From contig DJAM01000078.1 in assembly GCA_002429595.1 (NCBI GenBank), positions 12,666-76,665 of the forward strand: a stretch of DNA of 64,000 bases, given 5' to 3'. The position numbers and the translations under genes are program-made. Within the stretch, counting starts at the first letter, position 1. Each line of letters starts with the position of its first letter. Shown piece after piece: positions 34,778-43,836 of this stretch. Origin of the DNA: Coxiellaceae bacterium UBA6002. GTDB lineage: Bacteria; Pseudomonadota; Gammaproteobacteria; UBA6002. The notes beneath the pieces are model-generated. The model was given only the letters and a program-made list of their open reading frames with translations, did not search any database and had not been told where the DNA came from.

Positions 34778-35737
34778 ATGAAGTTATATTTCATAGGTGG
34801 CGCCAGTGGCAGTGGCAAAACAGCAGTAATCCCGTATTTAAAAGAACTTTGGGGAGATAATATCGCCATTCATGATTTTGACGATATTGGTGTACCAGAA
34901 GATGCTGATAAAAAATGGCGACAAGAATCCACAGAAAAATGGCTGCAAAGATTGTTAAGCGAGGGCAAAGATGCCTGCTTGCTTGGTCAGATTGTTTTAG
35001 GCGAAATACTAGCGTGCCCTTCTGCGAAGCAAATAGGTAAAATCAATTTCTGCCTTTTAGATGTACGTGATTTTGAAAGAATCCAAAGACTCAAAAAACG
35101 TAACACTTATGGCACCGATCAAAACATGTTGCATTGGTCATCTTGGCTTAGGATGCACCATCAAGATCCTCAGTGGATGCAGCATGTTCTGAAAGAAAAT
35201 TGTTGGAATGGTTTGTCTTTTAGTGCCTGGGATAATCTTGTAAATTGGAATAACAAAGCAAGCGTCAGGATTATTGATACTACTGAATTGAGTTTAAATG
35301 AAGTGGCAACAAATGTAGCTAAATGGATCCACGAAAAAGATAACAAGAACGGAGAGCCAATACCAAACACCAATTATAGGTTATATAAAAACCTTAAAAA
35401 CACTTACGAGATTATTGATGCAAAACTATATGCCTACAATAAACAATGCGTGCCACCGACTCAAAAGCCAGAAGCCATCGATATCCACTATGTCATCCAA
35501 GAAAATGACACAATCATTGGCGGTATTTGCGCAGATGTGTACACCTGGAAGATAATGTATATCGAATTGTTATTTGTTGATGAGGCGCATCGAAATAAAT
35601 CCCTGGCAAGTTATTTATTGCAGCGGGTTGAGAAAGAAGCAAAGGCCATTGGGGTGAAGTTGGTGCATACAGACACTTATGAATTTCAGGCTAAAGACTT
35701 TTACTTAAAACATGGAACGAGATATTTGGTGTTTTAG
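34778..35737 (+). CDS. P-loop kinase fused to a GNAT domain, C-terminus frameshifted
   Basis: A 319-residue fusion. The N-terminal kinase-like domain (about 1-190) has Walker A FIGGASGSGKTAVIPYL and an IHDFDDIG segment for Mg/substrate. The C-terminal GNAT domain (about 205-319) has FVDEAHRNKSLASYLLQRVE then HTDTYEFQAKDFYLKHG. It matches the first domain of the protein at 9290 and the GNAT at 38780. Near 35715 the sequence GGAACGAG lacks a T expected from GGA-TAC-GAG. Another frame supplies the missing family ending EIFGVLDDCPEGYKRYYLKK to a stop at 35787. The native gene was probably 34778-35787, and the current product loses the last GNAT strand. Confidence 0.8.
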   Translation: MKLYFIGGASGSGKTAVIPYLKELWGDNIAIHDFDDIGVPEDADKKWRQESTEKWLQRLLSEGKDACLLGQIVLGEILACPSAKQIGKINFCLLDVRDFERIQRLKKRNTYGTDQNMLHWSSWLRMHHQDPQWMQHVLKENCWNGLSFSAWDNLVNWNNKASVRIIDTTELSLNEVATNVAKWIHEKDNKNGEPIPNTNYRLYKNLKNTYEIIDAKLYAYNKQCVPPTQKPEAIDIHYVIQENDTIIGGICADVYTWKIMYIELLFVDEAHRNKSLASYLLQRVEKEAKAIGVKLVHTDTYEFQAKDFYLKHGTRYLVF

Positions 35738-35769
35738 ACGACTGCCCTGAGGGTTATAAACGATATTAT

Positions 35770-36783
35770 TTAAAGAAGGTGTTGTAAGCTTTCATCTGTT
35801 TTAAATGCTATTTCCACTACACCTTGAGGTTCAAACTGGGCAATGAAATGTTGATAAGATTCAACTCGGGTCTGATCACCTACTGAAGTTAGGAGTAACT
35901 GCTGACCGTACTCCGCTATATCTTCTACGATTCGTTCATGCCGGTAATAGGCCAAGATGGCCATATTGATTTCAGTTTTTCCGTAGCCCTTATAAAAATA
36001 TTTTTCCTCATGTGGTCTATTCCAAGTATTAGCAACACCTCCGCCAATAAACATGAGGTCACGCTCTTTGGGTGCCATGATAGGATCATCCCAATCCACC
36101 ATATAGATGATGTCATTGCCATCCATCAGTACATTGCCACCATGAATGTCGGAATGACACAATACGAATTCGGGTAATTGATTTTTAATTTGTTTGCTTA
36201 ACTGCTCAGCTCTGTCTACCAGTCGGTGAATTGTCGCTGCATGTTTTTTCATAAACATTATAAACTTTAATGAAATTTCGTCAGTGCTTGGTTCGGATTC
36301 AATATGAGCATAGAGCGATCGAACAACTTCTCGCCATTTTGGTGAATATTTTTCTCGCCTGATTAGGTGTTGGATCGATGGTGGTACCTCAATTTCGTGA
36401 ATTTGTCTCATAGCTTTGCCGAGAGTCACCCATTGATCGTCTGTTAAATCACGACTAAACCCATCTTGCCCTTCGACAAATGGAGACACGATGAGGGTGA
36501 AGTCGTCAATATGCGCAATGGGTTGCCCATTCTTGGTTTTGATAGGAGAAATAATGTGTTGAATTCCGGCATCATGTAACAGCGCTATTATGGTAGTGCT
36601 GATATCATGATGATGGCCACGCTTTAGCTTTATGAAATATGACTCATCGTGCGCCTCTGACTTATATACTGATGCGTTCATATCCGCACCGATAGGAAGG
36701 AAGGTAAGCTTAGCAACTTTAATGCCATACTCAATGTTCAGGCAATCAATAATCCGCTGATCTGAATGGGATTGTTCAACCAT
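35770..36783 (-). CDS. APH(9)-like spectinomycin phosphotransferase
   Basis: A 337-residue kinase. The catalytic loop is CHSDIHGGNVL and the metal-binding motif MVDWDDPIMAPKERDLMFIG then GGVANTWNRPHEEKYFYKGY. YYRHERIVEDIAEYGQQLL follows. The block APKERDLMFIGGGV and the RHERIVEDIA segment closely resemble, from memory, APH(9)-Ia of Legionella pneumophila, and length is nearly the same. It would phosphorylate spectinomycin or a related natural ligand. It converges on the GNAT fusion at 34778; the 3' end overlaps that gene's native end by 18 bp. Confidence 0.88.
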   Translation of the reverse strand: MVEQSHSDQRIIDCLNIEYGIKVAKLTFLPIGADMNASVYKSEAHDESYFIKLKRGHHHDISTTIIALLHDAGIQHIISPIKTKNGQPIAHIDDFTLIVSPFVEGQDGFSRDLTDDQWVTLGKAMRQIHEIEVPPSIQHLIRREKYSPKWREVVRSLYAHIESEPSTDEISLKFIMFMKKHAATIHRLVDRAEQLSKQIKNQLPEFVLCHSDIHGGNVLMDGNDIIYMVDWDDPIMAPKERDLMFIGGGVANTWNRPHEEKYFYKGYGKTEINMAILAYYRHERIVEDIAEYGQQLLLTSVGDQTRVESYQHFIAQFEPQGVVEIAFKTDESLQHLL

Positions 36784-36873
36784 ATTTCACCAAACGTGTT
36801 GAATAGCAATTAACAGAGTATATCCTTTGTTTGCCATTGTTCCCTACCTATCAACTCCAGCTATTTTTTCTTT

Positions 36874-37764
36874 TTATGGCCGATTCAATTCTTTTATCAC
36901 CAAACGAGTAGCCGATGCAATGACATCATTGCGAGGAGTGGCGTCCTTTTTGTTTTGTGTAAAATATATCGCTACTAAAATTGGTTTACCTTTTGATGGC
37001 CACAGGATGGCAATATCATTGGTTGTGCCATAATCGCCACTGCCCGTTTTGTCTGCCACCTGCCAACCTTTGGGCACACCTGCGCGGATTCTATCATTAC
37101 CGGTCCTATTGTTCTTAAGCCAAGTCAGTAATTTTTTTCGCTGAGTTCCACCCAAAGTATTTCCTAGCGCTAATTGTTGTAGACTCTTTTGCATAGCAAC
37201 AGGTGTAGTCGTGTCATGAGAATCACCAGGGCTGCAATTTAAATCCGGTTCGAAATGATCTATTCTAAAGATGTTATCATCGATAGAACGCGCAAAAGCA
37301 GTTACTGCTATAGGGCCTCCTATTCTTTTCATGAGCAGATTAATTGCAGTGTTGTCGCTATACATAATAGCAGCAGCACAAAGCTCAGAGACTGTCATTC
37401 CATCTGTTACATGCTTAAGAGTGATCGGAGACCAAACGACCACGTGCTGTTTTTGGTACATGACTCTTTGGTTTAATAAATGGCTATCTATCATGCTCTT
37501 TTTTAAGATAGCGGAAACGCCCATGACCTTAAAGGTACTACATAATGGAAAACGTTCATCCGCCCGATACTGCAAACTCCTATTATTCGAGGTATCGATA
37601 GCAGATACGCCTATCCGCCCATCAGAAGCAATTTCTAATTCTTTCAGTTTCTGTTGGATAGTAGTCGATGTGAATTGTGGATTACCAGCTAAAGCAGGTA
37701 TACAAGCGCCAACGAAAGAAATCATTACGATCAGTAATATTCTAGGATTAAAGAATGAATACAT
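36874..37764 (-). CDS. Class A beta-lactamase
   Basis: A 296-residue periplasmic serine beta-lactamase. The signal peptide is ILLIVMISFVGACIPALAG. Active-site motifs are complete: CSTFK (Ser 70, Lys 73 in class A numbering), SDN (130-132), EPDLN (Glu 166 to Asn 170) and KTGSGDYG (234 region). A Cys precedes the nucleophile Ser, and the KTGSGDYGTTNDIAILWP stretch is like that of CTX-M-type enzymes. It hydrolyses beta-lactams; the exact range cannot be read. AAGGT lies 8 nt before the ATG. It starts 18 nt after the GNAT gene upstream, so both may be co-transcribed. Confidence 0.95.
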   Translation of the reverse strand: MYSFFNPRILLIVMISFVGACIPALAGNPQFTSTTIQQKLKELEIASDGRIGVSAIDTSNNRSLQYRADERFPLCSTFKVMGVSAILKKSMIDSHLLNQRVMYQKQHVVVWSPITLKHVTDGMTVSELCAAAIMYSDNTAINLLMKRIGGPIAVTAFARSIDDNIFRIDHFEPDLNCSPGDSHDTTTPVAMQKSLQQLALGNTLGGTQRKKLLTWLKNNRTGNDRIRAGVPKGWQVADKTGSGDYGTTNDIAILWPSKGKPILVAIYFTQNKKDATPRNDVIASATRLVIKELNRP

Positions 37765-37782
37765 ATTTATTACCTTCTTTTT

Positions 37783-38655
37783 CTAAGCATGGGATAAAAG
37801 AGGAAACATAATCTTATTTTCATCAAAGAGCTTGGTCTTGTTTTTTTGGATAAAAAGTACATCATCACCAGAAATTTCCTTAGTTTCGTAAGTATTAGTA
37901 TCCTCGGGAGTAAATCCAAGCAAAACCTCATCTTGCCCATCACTTAAGAAGTCGACGATAAGATCCAAATTACATTTCACTTTGCTAAAAAAATCCAGTA
38001 GATGAATTTGATGATCATTAAGTTCCGCCACGACAATAATATCCAATGATTTACTGTAATAAACATTCTCTTTCATCACAGTTATGCAATAAAACATGAC
38101 CAGATCGGCATTTTCTTTCATAGAAAGTTTTCCAAATACCTGAGTATTTTTTGCATACTCATAAAGCATTTTTCTATTCGATGAGAGATCCATGTTTAAT
38201 TTTTTAAAATCGCCAAGCCCTTTCTTTTTTTCTATCTGCTTAAAATAAGCATATTCCTTAACAGGGCTAAAGCCAAACTTCGGATAAAAATCCAAGACTG
38301 TGCTATTAGCGTAAAGATAAATAAACTGACACTTTGTGCTCCACTCCACCAAAACTTTTTCCATTAAAAATCGGCTTAAATTTTTCTTTCTATAATCTTC
38401 ATCTGTCATGATAGTCCCAAGCTGAATATATCGCTGCTGCTTTCCCAAAACACTAAAATCCATAATATTTACCGATACATTTGCTATGGCGCTTTCACCA
38501 TCAAACAAAGTGTAGGGAATATATTTCTCCTTCCAATAGCCTGCCTGATACCACTTCTCAAAAGAAAGATTAAATGTTTTCATCGCGAGATGATTAAACG
38601 CGGTTCTATACTTTTCTTCATTTTGATAGCCAATGAGAAATTTATATTTTTCCAT
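37783..38655 (-). CDS. Eis-like GNAT acetyltransferase
   Basis: A 290-residue GNAT. The N-terminal domain has LGTIMTDEDYRKKNLSRFLM (acetyl-CoA loop) and YLYANSTVLDFYPKFGFSPV. A second, weaker domain and a C-terminal sterol-carrier-like stretch follow, as in Eis-type and Firmicutes acetyltransferases. An upstream ATG opens the frame at 38679, but AAGGA lies 6 nt before the ATG at 38655, which is therefore the start. It is 18 nt upstream of the beta-lactamase gene. The substrate is unknown; aminoglycosides are one possibility by family. Confidence 0.82.
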   Translation of the reverse strand: MEKYKFLIGYQNEEKYRTAFNHLAMKTFNLSFEKWYQAGYWKEKYIPYTLFDGESAIANVSVNIMDFSVLGKQQRYIQLGTIMTDEDYRKKNLSRFLMEKVLVEWSTKCQFIYLYANSTVLDFYPKFGFSPVKEYAYFKQIEKKKGLGDFKKLNMDLSSNRKMLYEYAKNTQVFGKLSMKENADLVMFYCITVMKENVYYSKSLDIIVVAELNDHQIHLLDFFSKVKCNLDLIVDFLSDGQDEVLLGFTPEDTNTYETKEISGDDVLFIQKNKTKLFDENKIMFPLLSHA

Positions 38656-38779
38656 AATTATCCTTAATAAGTATTGCATCGTAAGTTTATTAAAATTTTA
38701 AATAGAGCCCAAACCGTAAATAATATGTCTGCTTATTCCCCAAATTTACTTAACGATGTTCTTATTTTAAAAGGATAAC

Positions 38780-39199
38780 TCAACTTAATTCTTTTCTAAA
38801 AAATGTCTTAGTATGATGAAACAAATAGTTTCTAACTTCACCAATGATTTTGTATTCGTTTTTTAAATAAAATTCTTCTGCCTGAAAACTATAGGTATCA
38901 ACAGTTGAATATTTACATCCATGCTTTTTTCCCTCTTCTTCTGCAGCTTGCAGAAGCTTAGTTCCGTATCCTTGACCTCGCAATGATTCCTCAATCCATA
39001 AGATATCGACATAAATGGATTCTTTATGAACCCATACAACTGCGCCACCGCGAATAATACTATTCTCATCTTTAAGGTAAATAGAAAATTGACCCGGACA
39101 TTCACCTAATGTTTGAGCATTAAAATTAACAATACCTTCTCGAATGATTTGGTCATTATTTGGATTTGGATTGTTATCTTTTATGACTAAAATTTTCAT
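38780..39199 (-). CDS. GNAT acetyltransferase, paralogue of the 9290 N-domain
   Basis: A 139-residue single-domain acetyltransferase. The acetyl-CoA loop is LRGQGYGTKLLQAAEEEGKK, followed by VDTYSFQAEEFYLKNEY. The core IYLKDENSIIRGGAVVW matches domain 1 of the tandem protein at 9290, and the FYLK segment matches the fusion at 34778. AAGGT lies before the ATG. It is 124 nt upstream of the Eis-like GNAT, so it could be separate or in a loose operon. The reading frame is intact. Confidence 0.87.
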   Translation of the reverse strand: MKILVIKDNNPNPNNDQIIREGIVNFNAQTLGECPGQFSIYLKDENSIIRGGAVVWVHKESIYVDILWIEESLRGQGYGTKLLQAAEEEGKKHGCKYSTVDTYSFQAEEFYLKNEYKIIGEVRNYLFHHTKTFFRKELS

Positions 39200-39337
39200 T
39201 ATCTTTTTACCTTCTCGTTAGAAATTTCTTTTTCACTTCAATCTTGATGATGGTTTCTGGTTACCCATTCCTTTATGGAACCGGATTTTTCAAATGATGC
39301 ATGGGTAATAATCAAAATATTCATTCGATTTTCCTTT

Positions 39338-39829
39338 TTAAGGCTTTATACCAATATAAATGTCCAGCACAATATTACTATGATCGGCGGCCCTTTCATC
39401 ATAAATTTCAAAATCCGTTTGATAAATCCTCTTCCCTCCTAGGATTTGCTCAGGCATATGCCAAATTTTTTCCCATGCCTCCTTGATGACATTCGGCATA
39501 CCACCTGGTTTCGTCGTAAATTTGGTATATATTTGTGCTGGAATCACTAAGGTAGATAAATCAGCTGTTAGATTGTCAAAAGAATGCACCTCCTCACCAA
39601 TAAAATACGTATAATCTCCTTGGTAATCGCTTTCATATGCCGTATAGGCGCAAAAAGTTATACCAGGTTTTTTACGATTTGGAATTTTTTCAAAAATTTG
39701 TTGATGAAAATAGCGTTGAACACAAGGAAAAATCTGACCTTTTTGCCAATCTTGCTCAGTTCGATAACCGGTACGAATGTTTATACCGATGAGTTTGATT
39801 TCTTCTAATGTCATAAGTTGACTTTCCAT
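39338..39829 (-). CDS. GyrI-like small-molecule-binding protein
   Basis: A 163-residue protein with the free-standing effector-binding fold of AraC/GyrI proteins (Cass2 type). Visible are LVIPAQIYTKFTTKPGGMPN, then AWEKIWHMPEQILGGKRIYQ and TDFEIYDERA, and the N-terminal KLIGINIRTGY. Such proteins bind cationic drugs. GAGGA precedes the ATG at 39829. It starts 10 nt after the ABC-F gene, so it is probably the second gene of a drug-tolerance operon. Confidence 0.82.
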   Translation of the reverse strand: MESQLMTLEEIKLIGINIRTGYRTEQDWQKGQIFPCVQRYFHQQIFEKIPNRKKPGITFCAYTAYESDYQGDYTYFIGEEVHSFDNLTADLSTLVIPAQIYTKFTTKPGGMPNVIKEAWEKIWHMPEQILGGKRIYQTDFEIYDERAADHSNIVLDIYIGIKP

Positions 39830-39839
39830 TAATTTATCC

Positions 39840-41483
39840 TCAATTGGTTATTTGTTTTCGAAAGGGTGCGTTGTAAATCTGCAATGCATTAATATTTTTT
39901 AAAAAGGTGTCATCATGAGAAATGACTATCATACTTCCTTGGTAATTCGCAAGTGCCGATTCGATGGCTGCTACACTGTGTAGATCAAGATGATTAGTAG
40001 GCTCATCTAAAATCAATAATTGCGGCGGATGATCAGACATCAAAACGCAGGCAAGCATCACTCGTAAGCGTTCTCCTCCACTTAAATCTTTGACCAAATT
40101 TTGTGCGGCTATATTTTTAAATAAAAACGAAGCTAATGCTTGTCTGGCCTGTGCCTCTTTGCATTCAGGATTTAAATGCAAAAAATTATCTAAAATTGAC
40201 CACTCGGGGTTTAATTGCTGTAAAGATTGATCAAGATAACTAATAGCTTGAGTTCCCAATTCTATTTTTCCGCTTTGAGGCATCAATTCACCCAAAATTA
40301 ATTTAATTAATGTGGTTTTGCCTGTGCCATTATTACCTTTTATCGCTATTCGTTTGGAGCCTTTTAATATCAAAGAAAAATTTTCAATGAGAGGTTCAAT
40401 TGCACCAGAATGCCTAAAGGTAATATCATTCAATCTAAGGATGATCTTAGCCTCGGGCACACTGGTTTTTGGCAGAGAAATCCGAATGATATCGATGATT
40501 TCTTGGCACTCCATCGCTGATTTTATTTTCTCTTGCGCTGCCTCTGCCATATGCTGGTGACGCTTAGATAGAACATTTAAGGTGCGAGCACTTCGATCTT
40601 TCATCGCATTTAAAATTATTTTTGCCTGACTTCCAGTGCGCCGTAATGCACGGCCTTTTGCTTGACGTTGTTCATGCTTTTCCTTGCTAGCTTGAATAGA
40701 TTGACGGACTTTTTTCAATGATTTTTTTGCCTCATCAACCTGCTGGTCAGCGCTAGCATTTTCTACCTCTTTCTGGTGGCGGTAGAAGGTATAGTTTCCG
40801 CCATAAGACCGTACTCCTAAGCTACTTATTTCAATAATGGTATCCATGAGATCCAATAAGGTCCTGTCGTGGCTTACAATGATGAAACCCCTGCTATCTT
40901 TCTGGATAGCCTGATAGAGCATTTCTCTAGACCCGCTATCTAAATGGTTGGTAGGTTCATCCAATAAAATAAAGTCTGCTTCTGCACGAAATGCATGAGC
41001 TAGATATAATCGTGTCTGTTCACCGCCGCTCAGCAGGCTTAGAGGACGATCATAGGGGATAGCGGCCAATCCAAATTCATTTAATTGCTGGCGCAATTTT
41101 TCTTCGATATCCCATTCTTCATTTAAAATATCGTAGTCTTTGAGTTCACCATTACCCTGCAAAATGCGATGAAGTGCCTGAATTTTTACATCCACACCCA
41201 AAAACTTCCCGACAGTCATCATCATGGCTATATCATTACCTTGCCCTATTTCTTGTGGCACATAAGCTACTTTGCCCGAGATAGCAATGGAGCCAGAAGT
41301 TGGAACAAGCTCCTTGCTTATGAGTTTCAATAAGGTAGATTTACCACTACCATTCTTCCCTACGATCCCCACTTTTTGCTCTTTGTAAAATGAGTAGGTT
41401 AAGTTTTTGAATACAGCAGTACCGCGAGGCAAGGTGAAACTCATTTGATGAATAAGGATGTGAGGCTGAGAAGAACGCAACAT
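39840..41483 (-). CDS. ABC-F family ATPase
   Basis: A 547-residue soluble protein with two ATPase domains and no membrane segments. Domain 1 has GKNGSGKST, LSGGEQTR and LLDEPTNHLD. Domain 2 has GNNGTGKTT, LSGGERLR and LILDEPTNHLDLHSV. The linker (about 235-310) is a charged double helix (KKSLKKVRQSIQASKEKHEQ). ABC-F proteins act on the ribosome; some protect it from macrolides, lincosamides or pleuromutilins. GGAAA lies before the ATG. The pairing with a GyrI-like binder supports a resistance role, but housekeeping ABC-F proteins exist as well. Confidence 0.92.
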   Translation of the reverse strand: MLRSSQPHILIHQMSFTLPRGTAVFKNLTYSFYKEQKVGIVGKNGSGKSTLLKLISKELVPTSGSIAISGKVAYVPQEIGQGNDIAMMMTVGKFLGVDVKIQALHRILQGNGELKDYDILNEEWDIEEKLRQQLNEFGLAAIPYDRPLSLLSGGEQTRLYLAHAFRAEADFILLDEPTNHLDSGSREMLYQAIQKDSRGFIIVSHDRTLLDLMDTIIEISSLGVRSYGGNYTFYRHQKEVENASADQQVDEAKKSLKKVRQSIQASKEKHEQRQAKGRALRRTGSQAKIILNAMKDRSARTLNVLSKRHQHMAEAAQEKIKSAMECQEIIDIIRISLPKTSVPEAKIILRLNDITFRHSGAIEPLIENFSLILKGSKRIAIKGNNGTGKTTLIKLILGELMPQSGKIELGTQAISYLDQSLQQLNPEWSILDNFLHLNPECKEAQARQALASFLFKNIAAQNLVKDLSGGERLRVMLACVLMSDHPPQLLILDEPTNHLDLHSVAAIESALANYQGSMIVISHDDTFLKNINALQIYNAPFRKQITN

Positions 41484-41704
41484 ATTGAATTTCCATAAAA
41501 AACGAAACTAAAGACGAAGCAAGAAATGCTAAGTCACCATTTGGAAATTTAATTGCGCACTGGCGAATACCTTAATAGCAGATGAAATAAGTAACTATTT
41601 TAATCGAAAACGCAACTTTGTAAAGTTAAGTTATTTAGGTCTATTGTAGATAAATCTACTGCGTTATTACGATTAAATTGCTTAGTTGTAGGAGATCAGT
41701 TTTT

Positions 41705-43078
41705 TTAATCATCATACCAGTTACCATGAAATCCATTTGGTATACGGTGAGGCAGTTGCACGATTGCTAGCGGTTCTTGGTCAATGTTCATAGCGTCTAA
41801 AATATATAAATTGCTTGAGTCATTTTCAGGTATATAGACTACGGCTAAAATAAAACCATCACCTTCTTCGCTAGTTTTATGTCGGGGCACAAAGACTGGT
41901 TCACTGACAGTACTACCTTCTTTAAAGGTGCGAATTGTCTGAGTATTTTTTTTCAAATCATAATGTAGTAGCGAATCTAAGCTCGTTGCTTCTGATCTCG
42001 AATGAATTCTGGCTGCAACAAATCCATGTTTATACTGCAATCCAGTAAAACGCTCATCAAAACGTGGAAACTCTGCTGGAATAGTATCAAGTTGTTGCTC
42101 TATTACTTTTTTTTGCTTTAAATCAAATATCCATCGTGTCAGTTGCGGCGGGCAATCTTCCGGCGAAGGAATATGTCCTTTTTTATCAGGAAATAAATTT
42201 GCACGTATCGATTTCATGCCATCTAAAATTATCTTGTGACCATCCTCATAAGCATTCATGTAGTGAAATGCATGATGGGCCTCCATAGGAAACCAAACAA
42301 TATCTTTTGTATCACCTGTATGCGGCATAATACCGATGTGTGACCCAAAGTCTGGTTCCCACATCAAGACTGAACTTCCTTGCTTGATTCTTCCAAGATT
42401 AAATGTAAGAGGATGGACTGGAAAAAGCGCAAAAGACTCAGTAATAAAAAAGTCATGCATTAAGCTGGAAAAGGGAGCATGGATAATTTGAGAATGCTTA
42501 ACATGTCCTGCATGGTTAAAGATGTAATAGACTATTTCATTTGATTCAGGTGAATAAGCAAAGTTGTGCATTTCACCATTCGAATGAAAATGAGGATGGG
42601 CACTCATTTGTGGAACTTGGCCATTATAAGTCCAATTGCCTAAGGTATTAAGATTAGCAGGGTCAATTTCAGTGGCACATGAAAGTTCTTCCAGCGCCAA
42701 TAATTTTCCAGCGTAGTGAATAATATTGGTATTAGCTGTATTCGATACGTCAATTGCTTCTGGAGGTTGTGATCCATCAAAACTTCTAAAGAGAATTTTT
42801 CCTGCTTGACGTTCGAGTTTAAATCTTTCAGTGCGTATCCAACGATTACGATAACTGACTTTGCCATTACGGATAGAAAACATATGTAACATACCATCAC
42901 CTTCAAACCAATGCTTACCCTGATCTGGAAACTGAGGATTGGGTCCATTGCGATATAAAACACCATTTAATTCTTTCGGAATTTCACCAATGATAGAAGT
43001 AATATTCTCAAAGTTATTTTCTTGGCTCAAAGGAGCATAATTACCTTGCAGGAAAAATTTTGTCGAATCGTTTTTCAT
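41705..43078 (-). CDS. Carotenoid oxygenase-family dioxygenase
   Basis: A 457-residue seven-bladed propeller enzyme that cleaves double bonds in carotenoids or stilbenes. The N-terminus ELNGVLYRNGPNPQFPDQGK and HWFEGDGMLHMFSI is diagnostic. Iron-binding histidines are expected in SAHPHFHSNGEMHNFAYSP, LMHDFFITESFALFPVHP, EAHHAFHYMNAYEDG and the final HGNWYDD; all are present. Length is typical. GGAGA lies before the ATG. It is 53 nt downstream of a PadR regulator on the same strand, so it is probably repressed by it. Confidence 0.93.
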   Translation of the reverse strand: MKNDSTKFFLQGNYAPLSQENNFENITSIIGEIPKELNGVLYRNGPNPQFPDQGKHWFEGDGMLHMFSIRNGKVSYRNRWIRTERFKLERQAGKILFRSFDGSQPPEAIDVSNTANTNIIHYAGKLLALEELSCATEIDPANLNTLGNWTYNGQVPQMSAHPHFHSNGEMHNFAYSPESNEIVYYIFNHAGHVKHSQIIHAPFSSLMHDFFITESFALFPVHPLTFNLGRIKQGSSVLMWEPDFGSHIGIMPHTGDTKDIVWFPMEAHHAFHYMNAYEDGHKIILDGMKSIRANLFPDKKGHIPSPEDCPPQLTRWIFDLKQKKVIEQQLDTIPAEFPRFDERFTGLQYKHGFVAARIHSRSEATSLDSLLHYDLKKNTQTIRTFKEGSTVSEPVFVPRHKTSEEGDGFILAVVYIPENDSSNLYILDAMNIDQEPLAIVQLPHRIPNGFHGNWYDD

Positions 43079-43131
43079 GACTTCTCCAAAGATTAGTAAG
43101 TATATCGTTTAATTTATTTATTAGCTTACAG

Positions 43132-43677
43132 TTAACCAAATTTTTTAATTAATTCGATTGCCTCTTTACTCCACGCTATTTCAGCGCGAGCAGCTTTTAC
43201 TCCAGCTTTTACAGTAATTAAGTAATAAACAGGATGCTTTTTTAGTTTAACCATTTCGGTCAGTTTTTTTTCAATTCCTTGATAAAGTGAAAGCATTCGC
43301 TTACATCTTTGATAATGTTTCTCAATGTGATCGATAGAAACAGTAGGCGGATTGTTGTCCCCATAAAATAATTTAAGCAGTAGTTCATCTCTTCCTGGGT
43401 AATACTCTGGATCTTCTAATAACCACTGCTGAAGTTTCTTTTTACCTGCGTTGGTGATGCTATAAATATTTTTAGGTTTAGCTCCAACCTTCTCAGTATG
43501 AATGGTGACGAGCTTAGCTTTTGCAAGCTGAGCCAATGTCGGGTACAGTTGCCCATTACTTTCAGTCCAAAAATAATTCGTGCTCTCAGCCATCATTTTT
43601 TTAATTTCATAACCTGACATAGGCTCAATACTCAACGCGCCAAGCACAGCATATTGTGTTTTATTGCTCTTACTCAT
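43132..43677 (-). CDS. PadR-family transcriptional regulator
   Basis: A regulator of about 181 residues. The PadR winged HTH covers about residues 5-85 (YAVLGALSIEPMSGYEIKKM, NGQLYPTLAQLAKAKLVTIH). A C-terminal helical dimerisation domain follows (vir-type). An upstream in-frame ATG at 43689 abuts the palindrome at 43690-43708; the ATG at 43677 leaves more space. The gene leads an operon with the carotenoid oxygenase. PadR repressors respond to phenolic compounds, which fits an aromatic-cleaving oxygenase. Autoregulation is likely from the adjacent palindrome. Confidence 0.9.
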   Translation of the reverse strand: MSKSNKTQYAVLGALSIEPMSGYEIKKMMAESTNYFWTESNGQLYPTLAQLAKAKLVTIHTEKVGAKPKNIYSITNAGKKKLQQWLLEDPEYYPGRDELLLKLFYGDNNPPTVSIDHIEKHYQRCKRMLSLYQGIEKKLTEMVKLKKHPVYYLITVKAGVKAARAEIAWSKEAIELIKKFG

Positions 43678-43689
43678 GTGATCGCCCAT

Positions 43690-43708
43690 ATATGTCTGGC
43701 AGACATAT
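43690..43708. promoter_or_regulatory. Perfect 19-bp palindrome, likely PadR operator
   Basis: ATATGTCTGGCAGACATAT is a perfect inverted repeat around the central G at 43699. It contains ATGT-N7-ACAT, the shape of PadR-family operators, and lies directly upstream of the padR-type gene. Confidence 0.75.
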
Positions 43709-43836
43709 TAGATAATTAATCACCTCGTTGTCAAGAGACCTGGTTTTGCGTTCAGACTAAACCCCCGCTCAACCGATCAAATGTCAGGGGCTCTAATATG
43801 ATTGCATTATGGGGGATGAGTCATAGCGGAAATATT

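Noticed and set aside
37271..37786. A 171-codon plus-strand frame over the beta-lactamase gene.
   Set aside because: It is antisense to an enzyme with all catalytic motifs and has no support of its own.
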